A stretch of 9,212 bases of DNA from assembly GCA_022801735.1 (NCBI GenBank), contig JAAWSW010000052.1, positions 1 to 9,212 on the forward strand, written 5' to 3'. The translations under genes and the position numbers were made by a program. The notes beneath the pieces were generated by a model. That model saw only the letters and a list, made by a program, of their open reading frames with translations. It had not been told where the DNA came from and did no database searches. Positions 1 through 6,187 of this stretch are shown here, one piece after another. Position 1 is the stretch's first letter, and every line of letters starts with the position of its first letter. Source of the DNA: Bacilli bacterium. Its GTDB lineage: Bacteria > Bacillota_I > Bacilli_A > RF39 > UBA660.

Positions 1-41
1 CCTACCTAATTCCTTCTTTTTTCTTTTAATTTACTAATTTT

Positions 42-60
42 CCCTTTTGGGGTTATTTTT
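42..60 (+). terminator. Weak possible terminator reading rightwards
   Basis: CCC (42-44) and GGG (49-51) can pair across a TTTT loop, with weaker U-A pairs further out, and a T-rich tail follows (53-60). It would end a plus-strand gene lying left of the window and converging on the HerA gene. The GC stem is only three pairs, so this is a tentative call. Nothing else is visible in bases 1-87: no ribosome binding site followed by an open frame. Confidence 0.25.
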
Positions 61-87
61 TTATTACAAATTTAGGATTTTTGCATG

Positions 88-115
88 AAAAAAAGTTCAA
101 TTTTTTTGAACTTTT
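88..115 (-). terminator. Intrinsic terminator of the ftsY-herA operon
   Basis: A perfect 10-base inverted repeat (91-100 with 106-115) has a five-base loop. On the minus strand it is followed by a continuous T tract (complement of 88-94, partly inside the stem). The stem is AT-rich, as expected in this genome. It overlaps the stop codon of the HerA-like gene (114-116), so the operon ends immediately after its last codon. Confidence 0.75.
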
Positions 116-1865
116 ATACTTTCCAAGTTGCAACAACGTCACAACTACTACTTGAAGGTGCTGGATCTGGCATTTTCATTTTTACTATCATTGGTACTTT
201 GAATGCACCACCAAAGGCCATACATGTACCTGGTTGTAATGATTTTTGTTTTTCGACAATTTCAGCACTAATATTTGGTAACATTTTTGTAATGTATTCT
301 ACGTCTCTTGGATGATTTAATTTAAAGATTAAGAAGTTTGAACATTGTGATATAACTGTTTCTGAAATTTCTACTGGTCTTTGTGAAATTAGGTTTAAAA
401 TAATACCGTATTTACGTCCTTCTTTAGCGATTCTTTCAAAAATGTTATAACCTATTAATTCTACATCTGAATCTTTTTGAATGTATCTATGCGCTTCTTC
501 TATGAAAATGTGGAATGGTATTGATGCTCTTTGTTTTAAACGTTTGCAGAAGTTAAACAACATTTTAGAATATATTTTAACTACTACTTTGGCAAACCAA
601 TCATCAACATCTTCTAAGTTAAAGTTGATTATTTGGGCTTTGCGACCATTAGCCGCTACTAGTGAAGCAATATAATTTTCGATTGTTATAAATTCTGGAT
701 ATCTTAAATATCTTGAGTTTTCAGATATTGTTAATGAGTGTAATCTAACTTTTAAAGTAACTGCATCACTGTATGATTCGTCGTTATGAAGTAATCCTTC
801 GCTTATTAATGTAAATTCTAAGGCTTTTTCTAAATCTTCTAGTGTATAGAATTTTGTTTCTGTTGGCTCATATTTATCTAATGATTCATCGATAAAACTG
901 GTGACATATTCACTCATTAAAATGCTTTCTGGGAATTGGCCTTGTGTATCTATAGTAAATAATTCCCTGAATTTACGTGTGTATCCTATTCCTTGGACAG
1001 GTGATTCCATATTGAATTCATTTGTAGAACATGTTGCAAGTATAGCAAATACATCGTTTCTTTTGCTACTAGCGGTTTGATTAGTATATAAAATACTCAT
1101 TATTGCTTTAGCGATTAAATGGTTTTTATATTTATTGGCCATTTCATCTTCTGTGGCGAATATATTTACTAATTTTAACATTCTTTCAATTATTGTTAAT
1201 TGGTTATGTGTTTCTGATCTTAATAATAATGCCATATCATCAATATCAAGTAACCAAATTGGAATATTTAATATTTGTCCTTCTGTTTGCATTACATTTG
1301 TTGTATAAAATTTAAAGTTTAAATTTGGATTTATTTGATTAACGCTTTTTAATGCGTTATGGTATTCTCCATAAGCGTCAAATATAAATATATTTGATTT
1401 ATAAGGCAATAGTTTTGGGTTTTGGAAAATATTTTGAAGTAAACGTGCTACTCCACATGATTTACCTGAACCACTATTACCAAATATTGCCATATGACTG
1501 CTGAATAAAGAGTTTATATCTACTCTTATTGGATAATCGTCATAAAGTGGGCTTACACCTAAATTAAATGATGTATCGTTATCTTCTCCAACTAATAATC
1601 CAACTTCGTCGCGATTAATTAGTCTTAATTTTGAACTGAATGTTGGTTTTCTAATAACTCCTCCAACAAATCTATTTCCTACTACTTCTCCTAAAAATCT
1701 TATTTTGATTATATCTTTTCCAACATCTTCTACTTCTCCGATAATTTTCTTTTTTTCATCTTCGAAAATTACGTGCATATTCATTAAATTTGTTGAAATG
1801 CTTCCTTCTGTTGGTGTGGCTACATGAGCCTCTGTATCACTAATGTAAACTATTTTTCCAAACAT
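114..1865 (-). CDS. HerA-like hexameric ATPase (HAS-barrel plus DUF87 helicase core)
   Basis: This 583-residue protein resembles the HerA/FtsK-superfamily DNA translocases that form hexameric rings and pump double-stranded DNA. The N-terminal ~95 residues look like a HAS-barrel. Walker A is GNSGSGKS at 129-136. The HerA-type 'D-x-x-GEY' element follows at 163-168. The Walker B region is FIEEAHRYI at 454-462, with Glu-Glu in place of the usual Asp-Glu. The EGRKYGI stretch at 482-488 and SQRP at 494-497 match the conserved C-terminal core of the family. Residues 568-583 form a Pro/Ser-rich tail ending Cys-Asp-Val-Val-Ala-Thr. The ATG at 1865 has a strong GGGAGGAA site at 1871-1878, which overlaps the ylxM stop region; the intergenic gap is 13 bases. 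It is the last gene of the ftsY operon. No NurA nuclease or SIR2 partner is present here, so a repair, segregation or defence role cannot be chosen. The family call is firm; the cellular role is unknown. Confidence 0.9.
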   Translation of the reverse strand: MFGKIVYISDTEAHVATPTEGSISTNLMNMHVIFEDEKKKIIGEVEDVGKDIIKIRFLGEVVGNRFVGGVIRKPTFSSKLRLINRDEVGLLVGEDNDTSFNLGVSPLYDDYPIRVDINSLFSSHMAIFGNSGSGKSCGVARLLQNIFQNPKLLPYKSNIFIFDAYGEYHNALKSVNQINPNLNFKFYTTNVMQTEGQILNIPIWLLDIDDMALLLRSETHNQLTIIERMLKLVNIFATEDEMANKYKNHLIAKAIMSILYTNQTASSKRNDVFAILATCSTNEFNMESPVQGIGYTRKFRELFTIDTQGQFPESILMSEYVTSFIDESLDKYEPTETKFYTLEDLEKALEFTLISEGLLHNDESYSDAVTLKVRLHSLTISENSRYLRYPEFITIENYIASLVAANGRKAQIINFNLEDVDDWFAKVVVKIYSKMLFNFCKRLKQRASIPFHIFIEEAHRYIQKDSDVELIGYNIFERIAKEGRKYGIILNLISQRPVEISETVISQCSNFLIFKLNHPRDVEYITKMLPNISAEIVEKQKSLQPGTCMAFGGAFKVPMIVKMKMPDPAPSSSSCDVVATWKV

Positions 1866-1878
1866 ATTATTTCCTCCC

Positions 1879-2169
1879 TTATATTAATTCTTTTATTTGT
1901 TCTTGTGTTTTTTGATCTAAAGTTTTTATTAGTTCTTGTATTTGTTTTGATTTTTTTAATAATTCTAGTTTTTCTTCGTAAAACTCTAATTTGTTAGCAC
2001 TTTCTTTTAATTGTTTATGGACAGCGTTTCTACTAACGTTTTCATTCTCGCTTATTTCAGCAAGACTTAAATTGTTAAAATAATATTCTTCAAAATATTC
2101 TTGTTGTTTTTCGGTTAATAGTTCGCCATAATAATCGTATAGATTTATTAAATGAATGTGATTATCCAT
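1879..2169 (-). CDS. ylxM: YlxM/UPF0122 helix-turn-helix protein, SRP-associated
   Basis: This 96-residue protein belongs to the UPF0122 family (YlxM), a sigma-factor-like helix-turn-helix protein normally encoded with the SRP genes ffh and ftsY. The second helix-turn-helix unit covers about residues 34-56 (SLAEISENENVSRNAVHKQL). It is followed by the typical LEFYEEKL helix (61-68) and a charged coiled tail. In Streptococcus the homologue is reported to bind SRP RNA and modulate targeting; that role is inferred here from family and position. The ATG (2167-2169) overlaps the 3' end of the preceding membrane-protein gene by 8 bases. A modest AGGATGG ribosome site lies inside that gene (2180-2186), suggesting translational coupling. 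The usual partner ffh is not in the window; a HerA-like gene occupies the next position. Confidence 0.92.
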   Translation of the reverse strand: MDNHIHLINLYDYYGELLTEKQQEYFEEYYFNNLSLAEISENENVSRNAVHKQLKESANKLEFYEEKLELLKKSKQIQELIKTLDQKTQEQIKELI

Positions 2170-2413
2170 TTATGAAATTCCATCCTGCTGAAAGTATTAT
2201 GATTATTCCAAATATTATATAAATCCATGTTAGGGCTTTACGATTATATATACGGTGATTATTATACCCCATTATTATTAGCGCGATTCCTGCTAAAACT
2301 TCGGCAACTGGTAATAAAAACTTCCAGAAGATTGATAATAATAAAACAATTATTAATATTATTACTAATACTAATTGTGCGATTAATCCTGCATCTAATT
2401 TTACTTTATTCAT
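2162..2413 (-). CDS. Small three-helix membrane protein between ftsY and ylxM
   Basis: The function is not recognised. The 83-residue product has a short basic head (MNKVKLDAG) and three predicted membrane segments at about 9-29, 32-50 and 61-80. A positively charged loop (about 51-59, NNHRIYNRK) sits between the second and third. By the positive-inside rule this loop, and probably the N-terminus, may differ in side, so the topology is uncertain. The ATG at 2413 is preferred: AGGTGAT lies just upstream at a good distance. An in-frame GTG at 2422 lies within that ribosome site and would add only three residues. The gene overlaps ftsY by 8 bases (ATGAATAA) and ylxM by 8 bases (ATGGATAA), so it is embedded in the SRP-receptor operon. 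A role near the membrane end of protein targeting is a guess from context only. Confidence 0.8.
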   Translation of the reverse strand: MNKVKLDAGLIAQLVLVIILIIVLLLSIFWKFLLPVAEVLAGIALIIMGYNNHRIYNRKALTWIYIIFGIIIILSAGWNFING

Positions 2414-3389
2414 TTTTATCACCTATTCCTTTAAACAGTCCATAAATATATTTTTCTATATCAAATGTTTTTAAATCTTCTTTGCGTTCTCCTAGACCTA
2501 CAAATTTTACTGGGATTCCAGTACTATCCTTTATGGCTAAGACTATGCCGCCTTTGGCTGTGCCGTCTAATTTTGTTAAAACTACACCTGTTATATTGGT
2601 TATTTCTTTAAAACTTTTCGCTTGGCTTATTCCATTTTGACCGGTGGTAGCATCTACTACTAATAAGGTTTCATGGGGTGCGTTTTCTATTAATTTTCCT
2701 ATTACTTTATTAATCTTTTCGAGTTCTTTCATAAGGTTTACTTTGTTTTGTAATCTGCCAGCAGTATCAATTAAAACAACATCATAATTTTCTTCTTTGG
2801 CTTTATTGACACCATCATACATAACACTTACTGGGTCAGCCCCTCCGTTACTTATTACTTCTATGCCAGTGTTATTACCCCATTCGATAAGTTGTTCGGT
2901 TGCGCCTGCTCTAAAGGTATCACCTGCCACCATTAGGACTTTTTTGCCTTCGTTTTTTAATTTGTTTCCTATTTTTCCGATTGTTGTAGTTTTTCCGGCA
3001 CCATTTACACCTACAAAAAGGATAACGGTTGGACCGTTTGGGTTGTAGTTTATTTTGTCTACTAATATATCATTGTTAACGTATATTATAAACATTTCGT
3101 CGACGATTATTTCTTTTAAATCTTCTGAGTTTACAATATTTTCTTTTTTTACTCTGGTTTTTAATCTATCAATCATATTCATAACGGTGTTTACACCAAT
3201 GTCGGCCATGATTAATATTTCTTCTAATTCTTCGAAGTATTCTTCGTCTATTTTTGTGTGTTTTTTGTTTAATGTTACAATTGAATTTAGAAAATTGTTT
3301 CGGGTTTTTTCTAATCCTTTGTCATACACTTCAATTTCTTCTTTTTCTTCTTTTTTGAATAGATTTTTAAATTTATCAAACATTCCCAT
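2406..3389 (-). CDS. ftsY: Signal recognition particle receptor FtsY
   Basis: FtsY is the membrane-associated GTPase that docks ribosome-SRP complexes at the translocon. The 327-residue protein is the compact Gram-positive form. It has a short amphipathic, charged head (1-20: MGMFDKFKNLFKKEE...), an N domain of helices to about 115, then the SRP-type G domain. Visible motifs are GVNGAGKTTT (127-136, P-loop), DTFRAGA (157-163), DTAGR (208-212), TKLDGTAKGG (272-281) and GLGE (298-301, FVGLGERKEDL). All catalytic elements are intact. The start at 3389 is supported by AGGTGAT about 6 bases upstream; a second ATG two codons later is less well placed. It is the first gene of a four-gene operon with a promoter at 3417-3445. 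Confidence 0.98.
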   Translation of the reverse strand: MGMFDKFKNLFKKEEKEEIEVYDKGLEKTRNNFLNSIVTLNKKHTKIDEEYFEELEEILIMADIGVNTVMNMIDRLKTRVKKENIVNSEDLKEIIVDEMFIIYVNNDILVDKINYNPNGPTVILFVGVNGAGKTTTIGKIGNKLKNEGKKVLMVAGDTFRAGATEQLIEWGNNTGIEVISNGGADPVSVMYDGVNKAKEENYDVVLIDTAGRLQNKVNLMKELEKINKVIGKLIENAPHETLLVVDATTGQNGISQAKSFKEITNITGVVLTKLDGTAKGGIVLAIKDSTGIPVKFVGLGERKEDLKTFDIEKYIYGLFKGIGDKNE

Positions 3390-3416
3390 ATTTTATCACC
3401 TATTTAGTCTATAATT

Positions 3417-3445
3417 ATTTTACACTAATTCTTAGTTTGTTTCAA
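3417..3445 (-). promoter_or_regulatory. Sigma-A promoter of the ftsY operon
   Basis: On the minus strand TTGAAA (complement of 3440-3445) is followed after exactly 17 bases by TAAAAT (complement of 3417-3422). Transcription would begin near 3410, giving a leader of about 20 bases that contains the AGGTGAT ribosome site of ftsY. The -35 box lies directly behind the uvsE terminator tail, so the two units are separated with almost no spare sequence. Confidence 0.7.
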
Positions 3446-3446
3446 G

Positions 3447-3468
3447 AAAAAAACACTATTTAGTGTTT
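3447..3468 (-). terminator. Intrinsic terminator of uvsE
   Basis: AAACACTA (3451-3458) and TAGTGTTT (3461-3468) form an inverted repeat with a very short loop (realistically four bases after fraying). On the minus strand it is followed by a seven-T run (complement of 3447-3453). The uvsE stop codon (3460-3462) sits inside the hairpin. Confidence 0.75.
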
Positions 3469-4428
3469 TAAGTTTTTAATATTTTGTATTTCGAATGTTG
3501 TTTCATCTAAAAATGTGTAGTTTGTTTGGTATTTTAATAGGCTTACTAGTCTAAAAAGGGCTTCATCTTTGGCTTTGCATTCCAACATTATATCAATATT
3601 TTGGTTTTGTTTTTTTAAAATGTTTATAAAGTTAATAAAGTCTATAGAGTTTATGTGTTCACTATGGCTACGTTTTTCTCTTTTGTTTTTTGGTGAAGAA
3701 AAATGCATTTTGGGTGGGTGTTTTTCGTTGTCCCATGTTTTTATTATTCTTGGTAAGTAATCGTCTATGTTTTCGCCTTCGTTATTGCATATATAATGGT
3801 GGTAATCTAAGCACATTGGAATATTTAAATCTTCGCATATTTCTAATACATCTTTTATATTGTAAATTTTATCGTCGTTTTCTAGTATTATCATTTCTTT
3901 TATTTCTGTTTTTAGTTTATTAAAGTTATGTTTGAATCTTTTTATGGCTTCTTTTTTATCGTTATATGCGCCGCCAACATGAAGGATGATTTTTTCTTTT
4001 AGGTTCATGGCTTTGTATATGTTATACGTATAGTCTAATATCATGAATGCGTTTTCTGTTATTTGTTTACTTGTACTATTGAGAACGCAAAATTGATCTG
4101 GATGTATGTCTACTCTCATGTTATATTTTTTGATTATGTTTCCTATTTCTTCCCATTTGTCTTTGTATGGGGTTATATAGCTTAAGTTTACTTTTGGGTG
4201 GGTTGCTAAAGGGATTAAGTTGTGGCTTAATCTATAGAAGTGTATGTTATTTTTGTGATTATATTTTAATATTTCTTTTAATGATTCGAAATTCTGGTTT
4301 ATTATTTTATCTAATTTTTCGTTTTGTTTTTCTTCTGTTAGTTTTTGAAAGTTTGTGTATGTGATTGTTCTTGATGCAGTTATATTTAAACTTAATGATA
4401 TCGATACATAACCTAGTCTTATTCTCAT
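3460..4428 (-). CDS. uvsE: UV damage endonuclease UvsE/UVDE
   Basis: UvsE nicks DNA 5' to UV photoproducts and some other lesions, starting an excision pathway independent of UvrABC. The 322-residue product is of usual length and follows the UVDE TIM-barrel pattern: RLGY at 4-7, SHNLIP from 68, DIHPDQF at 107-113, LHVGG at 149-153, ILENDD at 181-186, CLDYHH at 206-211, KMHFSS at 240-245, SHSEH at 254-258 and MLECKAKD at 281-288. Likely metal ligands are H69, H109, H150, E183, D208, H211, H242 and E283. K240 lies two residues before H242, the same spacing as the modified lysine described in the Thermus enzyme (from memory). The catalytic set looks complete. The ATG at 4428 is chosen because AGGTG (complement of 4435-4439) is six bases upstream; an in-frame GTG at 4437 lies inside that site. 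It is transcribed away from the neighbouring repeat-protein gene. No convincing promoter for uvsE was found by eye in 4438-4536. Confidence 0.95.
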   Translation of the reverse strand: MRIRLGYVSISLSLNITASRTITYTNFQKLTEEKQNEKLDKIINQNFESLKEILKYNHKNNIHFYRLSHNLIPLATHPKVNLSYITPYKDKWEEIGNIIKKYNMRVDIHPDQFCVLNSTSKQITENAFMILDYTYNIYKAMNLKEKIILHVGGAYNDKKEAIKRFKHNFNKLKTEIKEMIILENDDKIYNIKDVLEICEDLNIPMCLDYHHYICNNEGENIDDYLPRIIKTWDNEKHPPKMHFSSPKNKREKRSHSEHINSIDFINFINILKKQNQNIDIMLECKAKDEALFRLVSLLKYQTNYTFLDETTFEIQNIKNLKH

Positions 4429-4480
4429 ATTTTTCACCTTTTTTATTATGGTTTTGTTTTGGCGTTTTACTCTATTTTTG

Positions 4481-4508
4481 TTGATTTTATTTGAAAAAGT
4501 GATATAAT
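4481..4508 (+). promoter_or_regulatory. Extended -10 promoter of the 29-residue-repeat gene
   Basis: TTGATT (4481-4486), a 16-base spacer and a perfect TATAAT (4503-4508) preceded by TGA (4500-4502) make an extended -10 promoter. The expected start is near 4515, leaving a leader of about 20 bases with GGAGG at 4524-4528. It lies in the divergent gap shared with uvsE. Confidence 0.75.
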
Positions 4509-4536
4509 AGGTTTTGCTTTATTGGAGGAATATATT

Positions 4537-5484
4537 ATGAGATTAAAAAATGGAGTAGAATTTTTGTCTGATGTTCGAACAGAAATAATATATGGGCTTA
4601 CAAAAAATCAGGCAATATTTTGTATAAATAATTCTACAAGGCTTTATGAAAGAAAAGAAATTCGTGCTTGTTTTAATGCTGGTTTAACGGAAAAACAAAT
4701 TAAGATACTTGTAAACAAGGGTTTTGATGAAAAACAAATGCGTGAGGGCCGTCAAGGTTTTGAAAATGGATTATCTATTGAACAGGTTATGTTGTTTGCA
4801 GATGTGAGATATGATGACAGGCAAATGGCGGAAATTCGTTATGGTTTCGAATCTGGTTTATCTATTGAACAAGTATGTCATTTCTATGCTAATTATAAAT
4901 TTAATTTTAAACAAATGCATGAAATACGTTTGAGTCTTTTAGTGGGATTATCTATTGATCAGGTGACTTTGTTAGCGGATGAAAATTTCAATTCTCGTCA
5001 AATGTATGAAATTCGTATGGGGTTTGCAGAAGGTTTAAGTATGGAACAGGTTTTGGTTTATGCTGATGCTAAATACGCTAGTGAAGATATGCGCGCCGTT
5101 CGCATGTCTTATGTAAAAGGTGTTACTTTGAAGCAAGCGATGTTTGCTTTAGATAAAGAAAACACTGGTTATTCTGTATATAATGTTTGTCAGTGGCTTT
5201 CTATCGGGTTTACAGAGGAGCAAATCACTCGTTGTAAAAAACTTGGGCTTGATGCTGAACAAATATGCTTTATCGTTAATGGAAGTTATGGCGAGTTAAA
5301 TTCTGAATTTATTAATGCTGGCATTGAGAAAACTGGTGAGCATATTGCATATATGAGAGATGTAGAAAATTTAACTAATGCGATTAATAGTGCAATATCT
5401 GGTTTTTCGAAGGAAGAACTTGAAGAACTCTTAATTGTTGTTAAATCGGTTGAGAAAACTCATCAAAAGACTAAAGTAAAATAA
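4537..5484 (+). CDS. Helical repeat protein with eight 29-residue units, unknown function
   Basis: This is a 315-residue soluble protein with no signal peptide or membrane segment. It consists mainly of eight units starting at residues 20, 49, 78, 107, 137, 166, 195 and 224. Spacing is exactly 29 except one of 30. The consensus is roughly G-L-S-x-E-Q-V, a variable middle, then F-x-x-x-Q-M-x-E-I-R-x-G-F-x-x; units 3 to 6 are the closest to it. Each unit likely forms two short helices, so the whole should be an alpha-solenoid binding surface. Residues 253-315 are a different, charged, probably helical tail. Similar GL...QM.EIR repeats occur, as I recall, in hypothetical proteins of gut Firmicutes and their mobile elements; no function is known to me. 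The ATG at 4537 is chosen because GGAGG ends eight bases before it; a TTG at 4522 would put the ribosome site inside the gene. It appears monocistronic. Confidence 0.85.
   Translation: MRLKNGVEFLSDVRTEIIYGLTKNQAIFCINNSTRLYERKEIRACFNAGLTEKQIKILVNKGFDEKQMREGRQGFENGLSIEQVMLFADVRYDDRQMAEIRYGFESGLSIEQVCHFYANYKFNFKQMHEIRLSLLVGLSIDQVTLLADENFNSRQMYEIRMGFAEGLSMEQVLVYADAKYASEDMRAVRMSYVKGVTLKQAMFALDKENTGYSVYNVCQWLSIGFTEEQITRCKKLGLDAEQICFIVNGSYGELNSEFINAGIEKTGEHIAYMRDVENLTNAINSAISGFSKEELEELLIVVKSVEKTHQKTKVK
4594..5292 (+). repeat. Eight tandem 87-base coding repeats
   Basis: Unit starts fall at 4594, 4681, 4768, 4855, 4945, 5032, 5119 and 5206. The period is 87 bases except for the fourth unit, which is 90. 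The repeats are well conserved as protein but diverged as DNA (GGATTATCTATTGAACAGG at 4768 versus GGTTTATCTATTGAACAAG at 4855). This indicates old duplication under selection on the protein rather than recent expansion. Confidence 0.85.
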
Positions 5485-5504
5485 GGTACTCTACCTTGTT
5501 TTTT
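5483..5504 (+). terminator. Short intrinsic terminator after the repeat gene
   Basis: AAGGTA (5483-5488) and TACCTT (5492-5497) pair across a three-base loop and are followed by a G and six T (5499-5504). The stem is only six pairs, so it may be inefficient and allow read-through into def. It overlaps the stop codon at 5482-5484. Confidence 0.55.
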
Positions 5505-5506
5505 AT

Positions 5507-5535
5507 TTGACACGAAATGGTTGATAATATATAAT
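5507..5535 (+). promoter_or_regulatory. Perfect-consensus promoter upstream of def
   Basis: TTGACA (5507-5512), a 17-base spacer and TATAAT (5530-5535) match the sigma-A consensus at every position. Transcription should begin near 5542 and give def a leader of about 88 bases, much longer than the leaders of about 20 bases elsewhere in the window. A small inverted repeat (TGATA at 5522-5526, TATCA at 5535-5539) flanks the -10 box and could be an operator, but it may be chance in such AT-rich sequence. Confidence 0.8.
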
Positions 5536-5538
5536 ATC

Positions 5539-5625
5539 ATGAGTAAAAAAATGTTAAGCCGCTTTTTAATTGGATTAAATTATTTAAATATTTATATAAA
5601 ATGTGGTAAAATTGTAATGGAGTGA
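5539..5625 (+). other. Possible short leader ORF before def
   Basis: An open frame of 28 codons from the ATG at 5539, or 24 codons from the ATG at 5551, ends with TGA at 5623-5625, five bases before the def start. The peptide would have a basic head (MSKKMLSR) and a hydrophobic middle (FLIGLNYLNIYI). The first ATG lies upstream of the expected transcript start and the second has only a weak GAG ahead of it, so translation is doubtful. Another candidate -10 (TGGTAAAAT, 5604-5612) lies within it. I do not recognise the peptide. Confidence 0.25.
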
Positions 5626-5629
5626 TGAT

Positions 5630-6178
5630 ATGTTTAAGAAACTTAAAATTCTTGATGAAAAGGATAAGAGATTGCGTCAAGTTAGTAAAGAGGCTACTCT
5701 ACCTTTAGATAAAAAAGAAAAAGATATTATAGAGCAAATAATAAAACATTTGACTTACAGTCAAATTGAAAAAATGAGTGAGAAATATGATTTACGTCCT
5801 GGTATGGGACTTGCTTTTCCTCAACTTGGTATATTAAAAAGAATTATCGTTATTGTTTATGAGTATGAGGAAGGTAAATTTGAAAATTATGTGGTTGTAA
5901 ATCCTAAGATTATTAGTCATTCTGAGGAAATTGTTGCATTAGAAACTGGTGAAGGTTGTTTGAGTGTTAATCGTGAAGTTGATGGACATGTTCCTAGATT
6001 TGCACGTATTACTTTAACTGGGTATGATGCTTGTGGTAATAAAATTTCTTTAAGATTGCGTGAGGAACTTGCGGTGGCTTTTCAACATGAAGTTGATCAT
6101 TTGAATGGAATTTTGTTTTTTGACAAAATTAATAAGACAAAACCTTTTTATTCTGAAAATGAAATAAGGTTAATATAG
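5630..6178 (+). CDS. def: Peptide deformylase, type II
   Basis: This enzyme removes the N-formyl group from new proteins at the ribosome, using a metal ion held by Cys-His-His. The 182-residue protein has all three motifs: GMGLAFPQ (58-65), EGCLS (108-112, ligand C110) and QHEVDH (152-157, ligands H153 and H157, catalytic E154). The insertion before motif 1 (about 40-57, ending EKYDLRPG) matches type II enzymes of Gram-positives. One oddity is Phe in place of the second Ala of the common GLAAPQ motif. The ATG at 5630 has GGAG at 5619-5622, seven bases upstream. The exported sulfotransferase-like gene starts nine bases after the TAG stop, so the two are probably cotranscribed, although they have no obvious functional link. 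Confidence 0.96.
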   Translation: MFKKLKILDEKDKRLRQVSKEATLPLDKKEKDIIEQIIKHLTYSQIEKMSEKYDLRPGMGLAFPQLGILKRIIVIVYEYEEGKFENYVVVNPKIISHSEEIVALETGEGCLSVNREVDGHVPRFARITLTGYDACGNKISLRLREELAVAFQHEVDHLNGILFFDKINKTKPFYSENEIRLI

Positions 6179-6187
6179 GAGGGGCTT

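Noticed and set aside
85..315. 76-codon plus-strand frame at the left edge
   Set aside because: It lies over the operon terminator and the conserved HerA C-terminus, without a ribosome site; a shadow frame.
3055..3414. 119-codon plus-strand frame opposite ftsY
   Set aside because: Serine/isoleucine-rich shadow of the acidic, lysine-rich FtsY N domain. There is no ribosome site and it runs through the ftsY promoter.
4438..4480. Promoter for uvsE
   Set aside because: A CATAAT on the minus strand (4445-4450) lacks a usable -35 at 16-18 bases, so no site is claimed.
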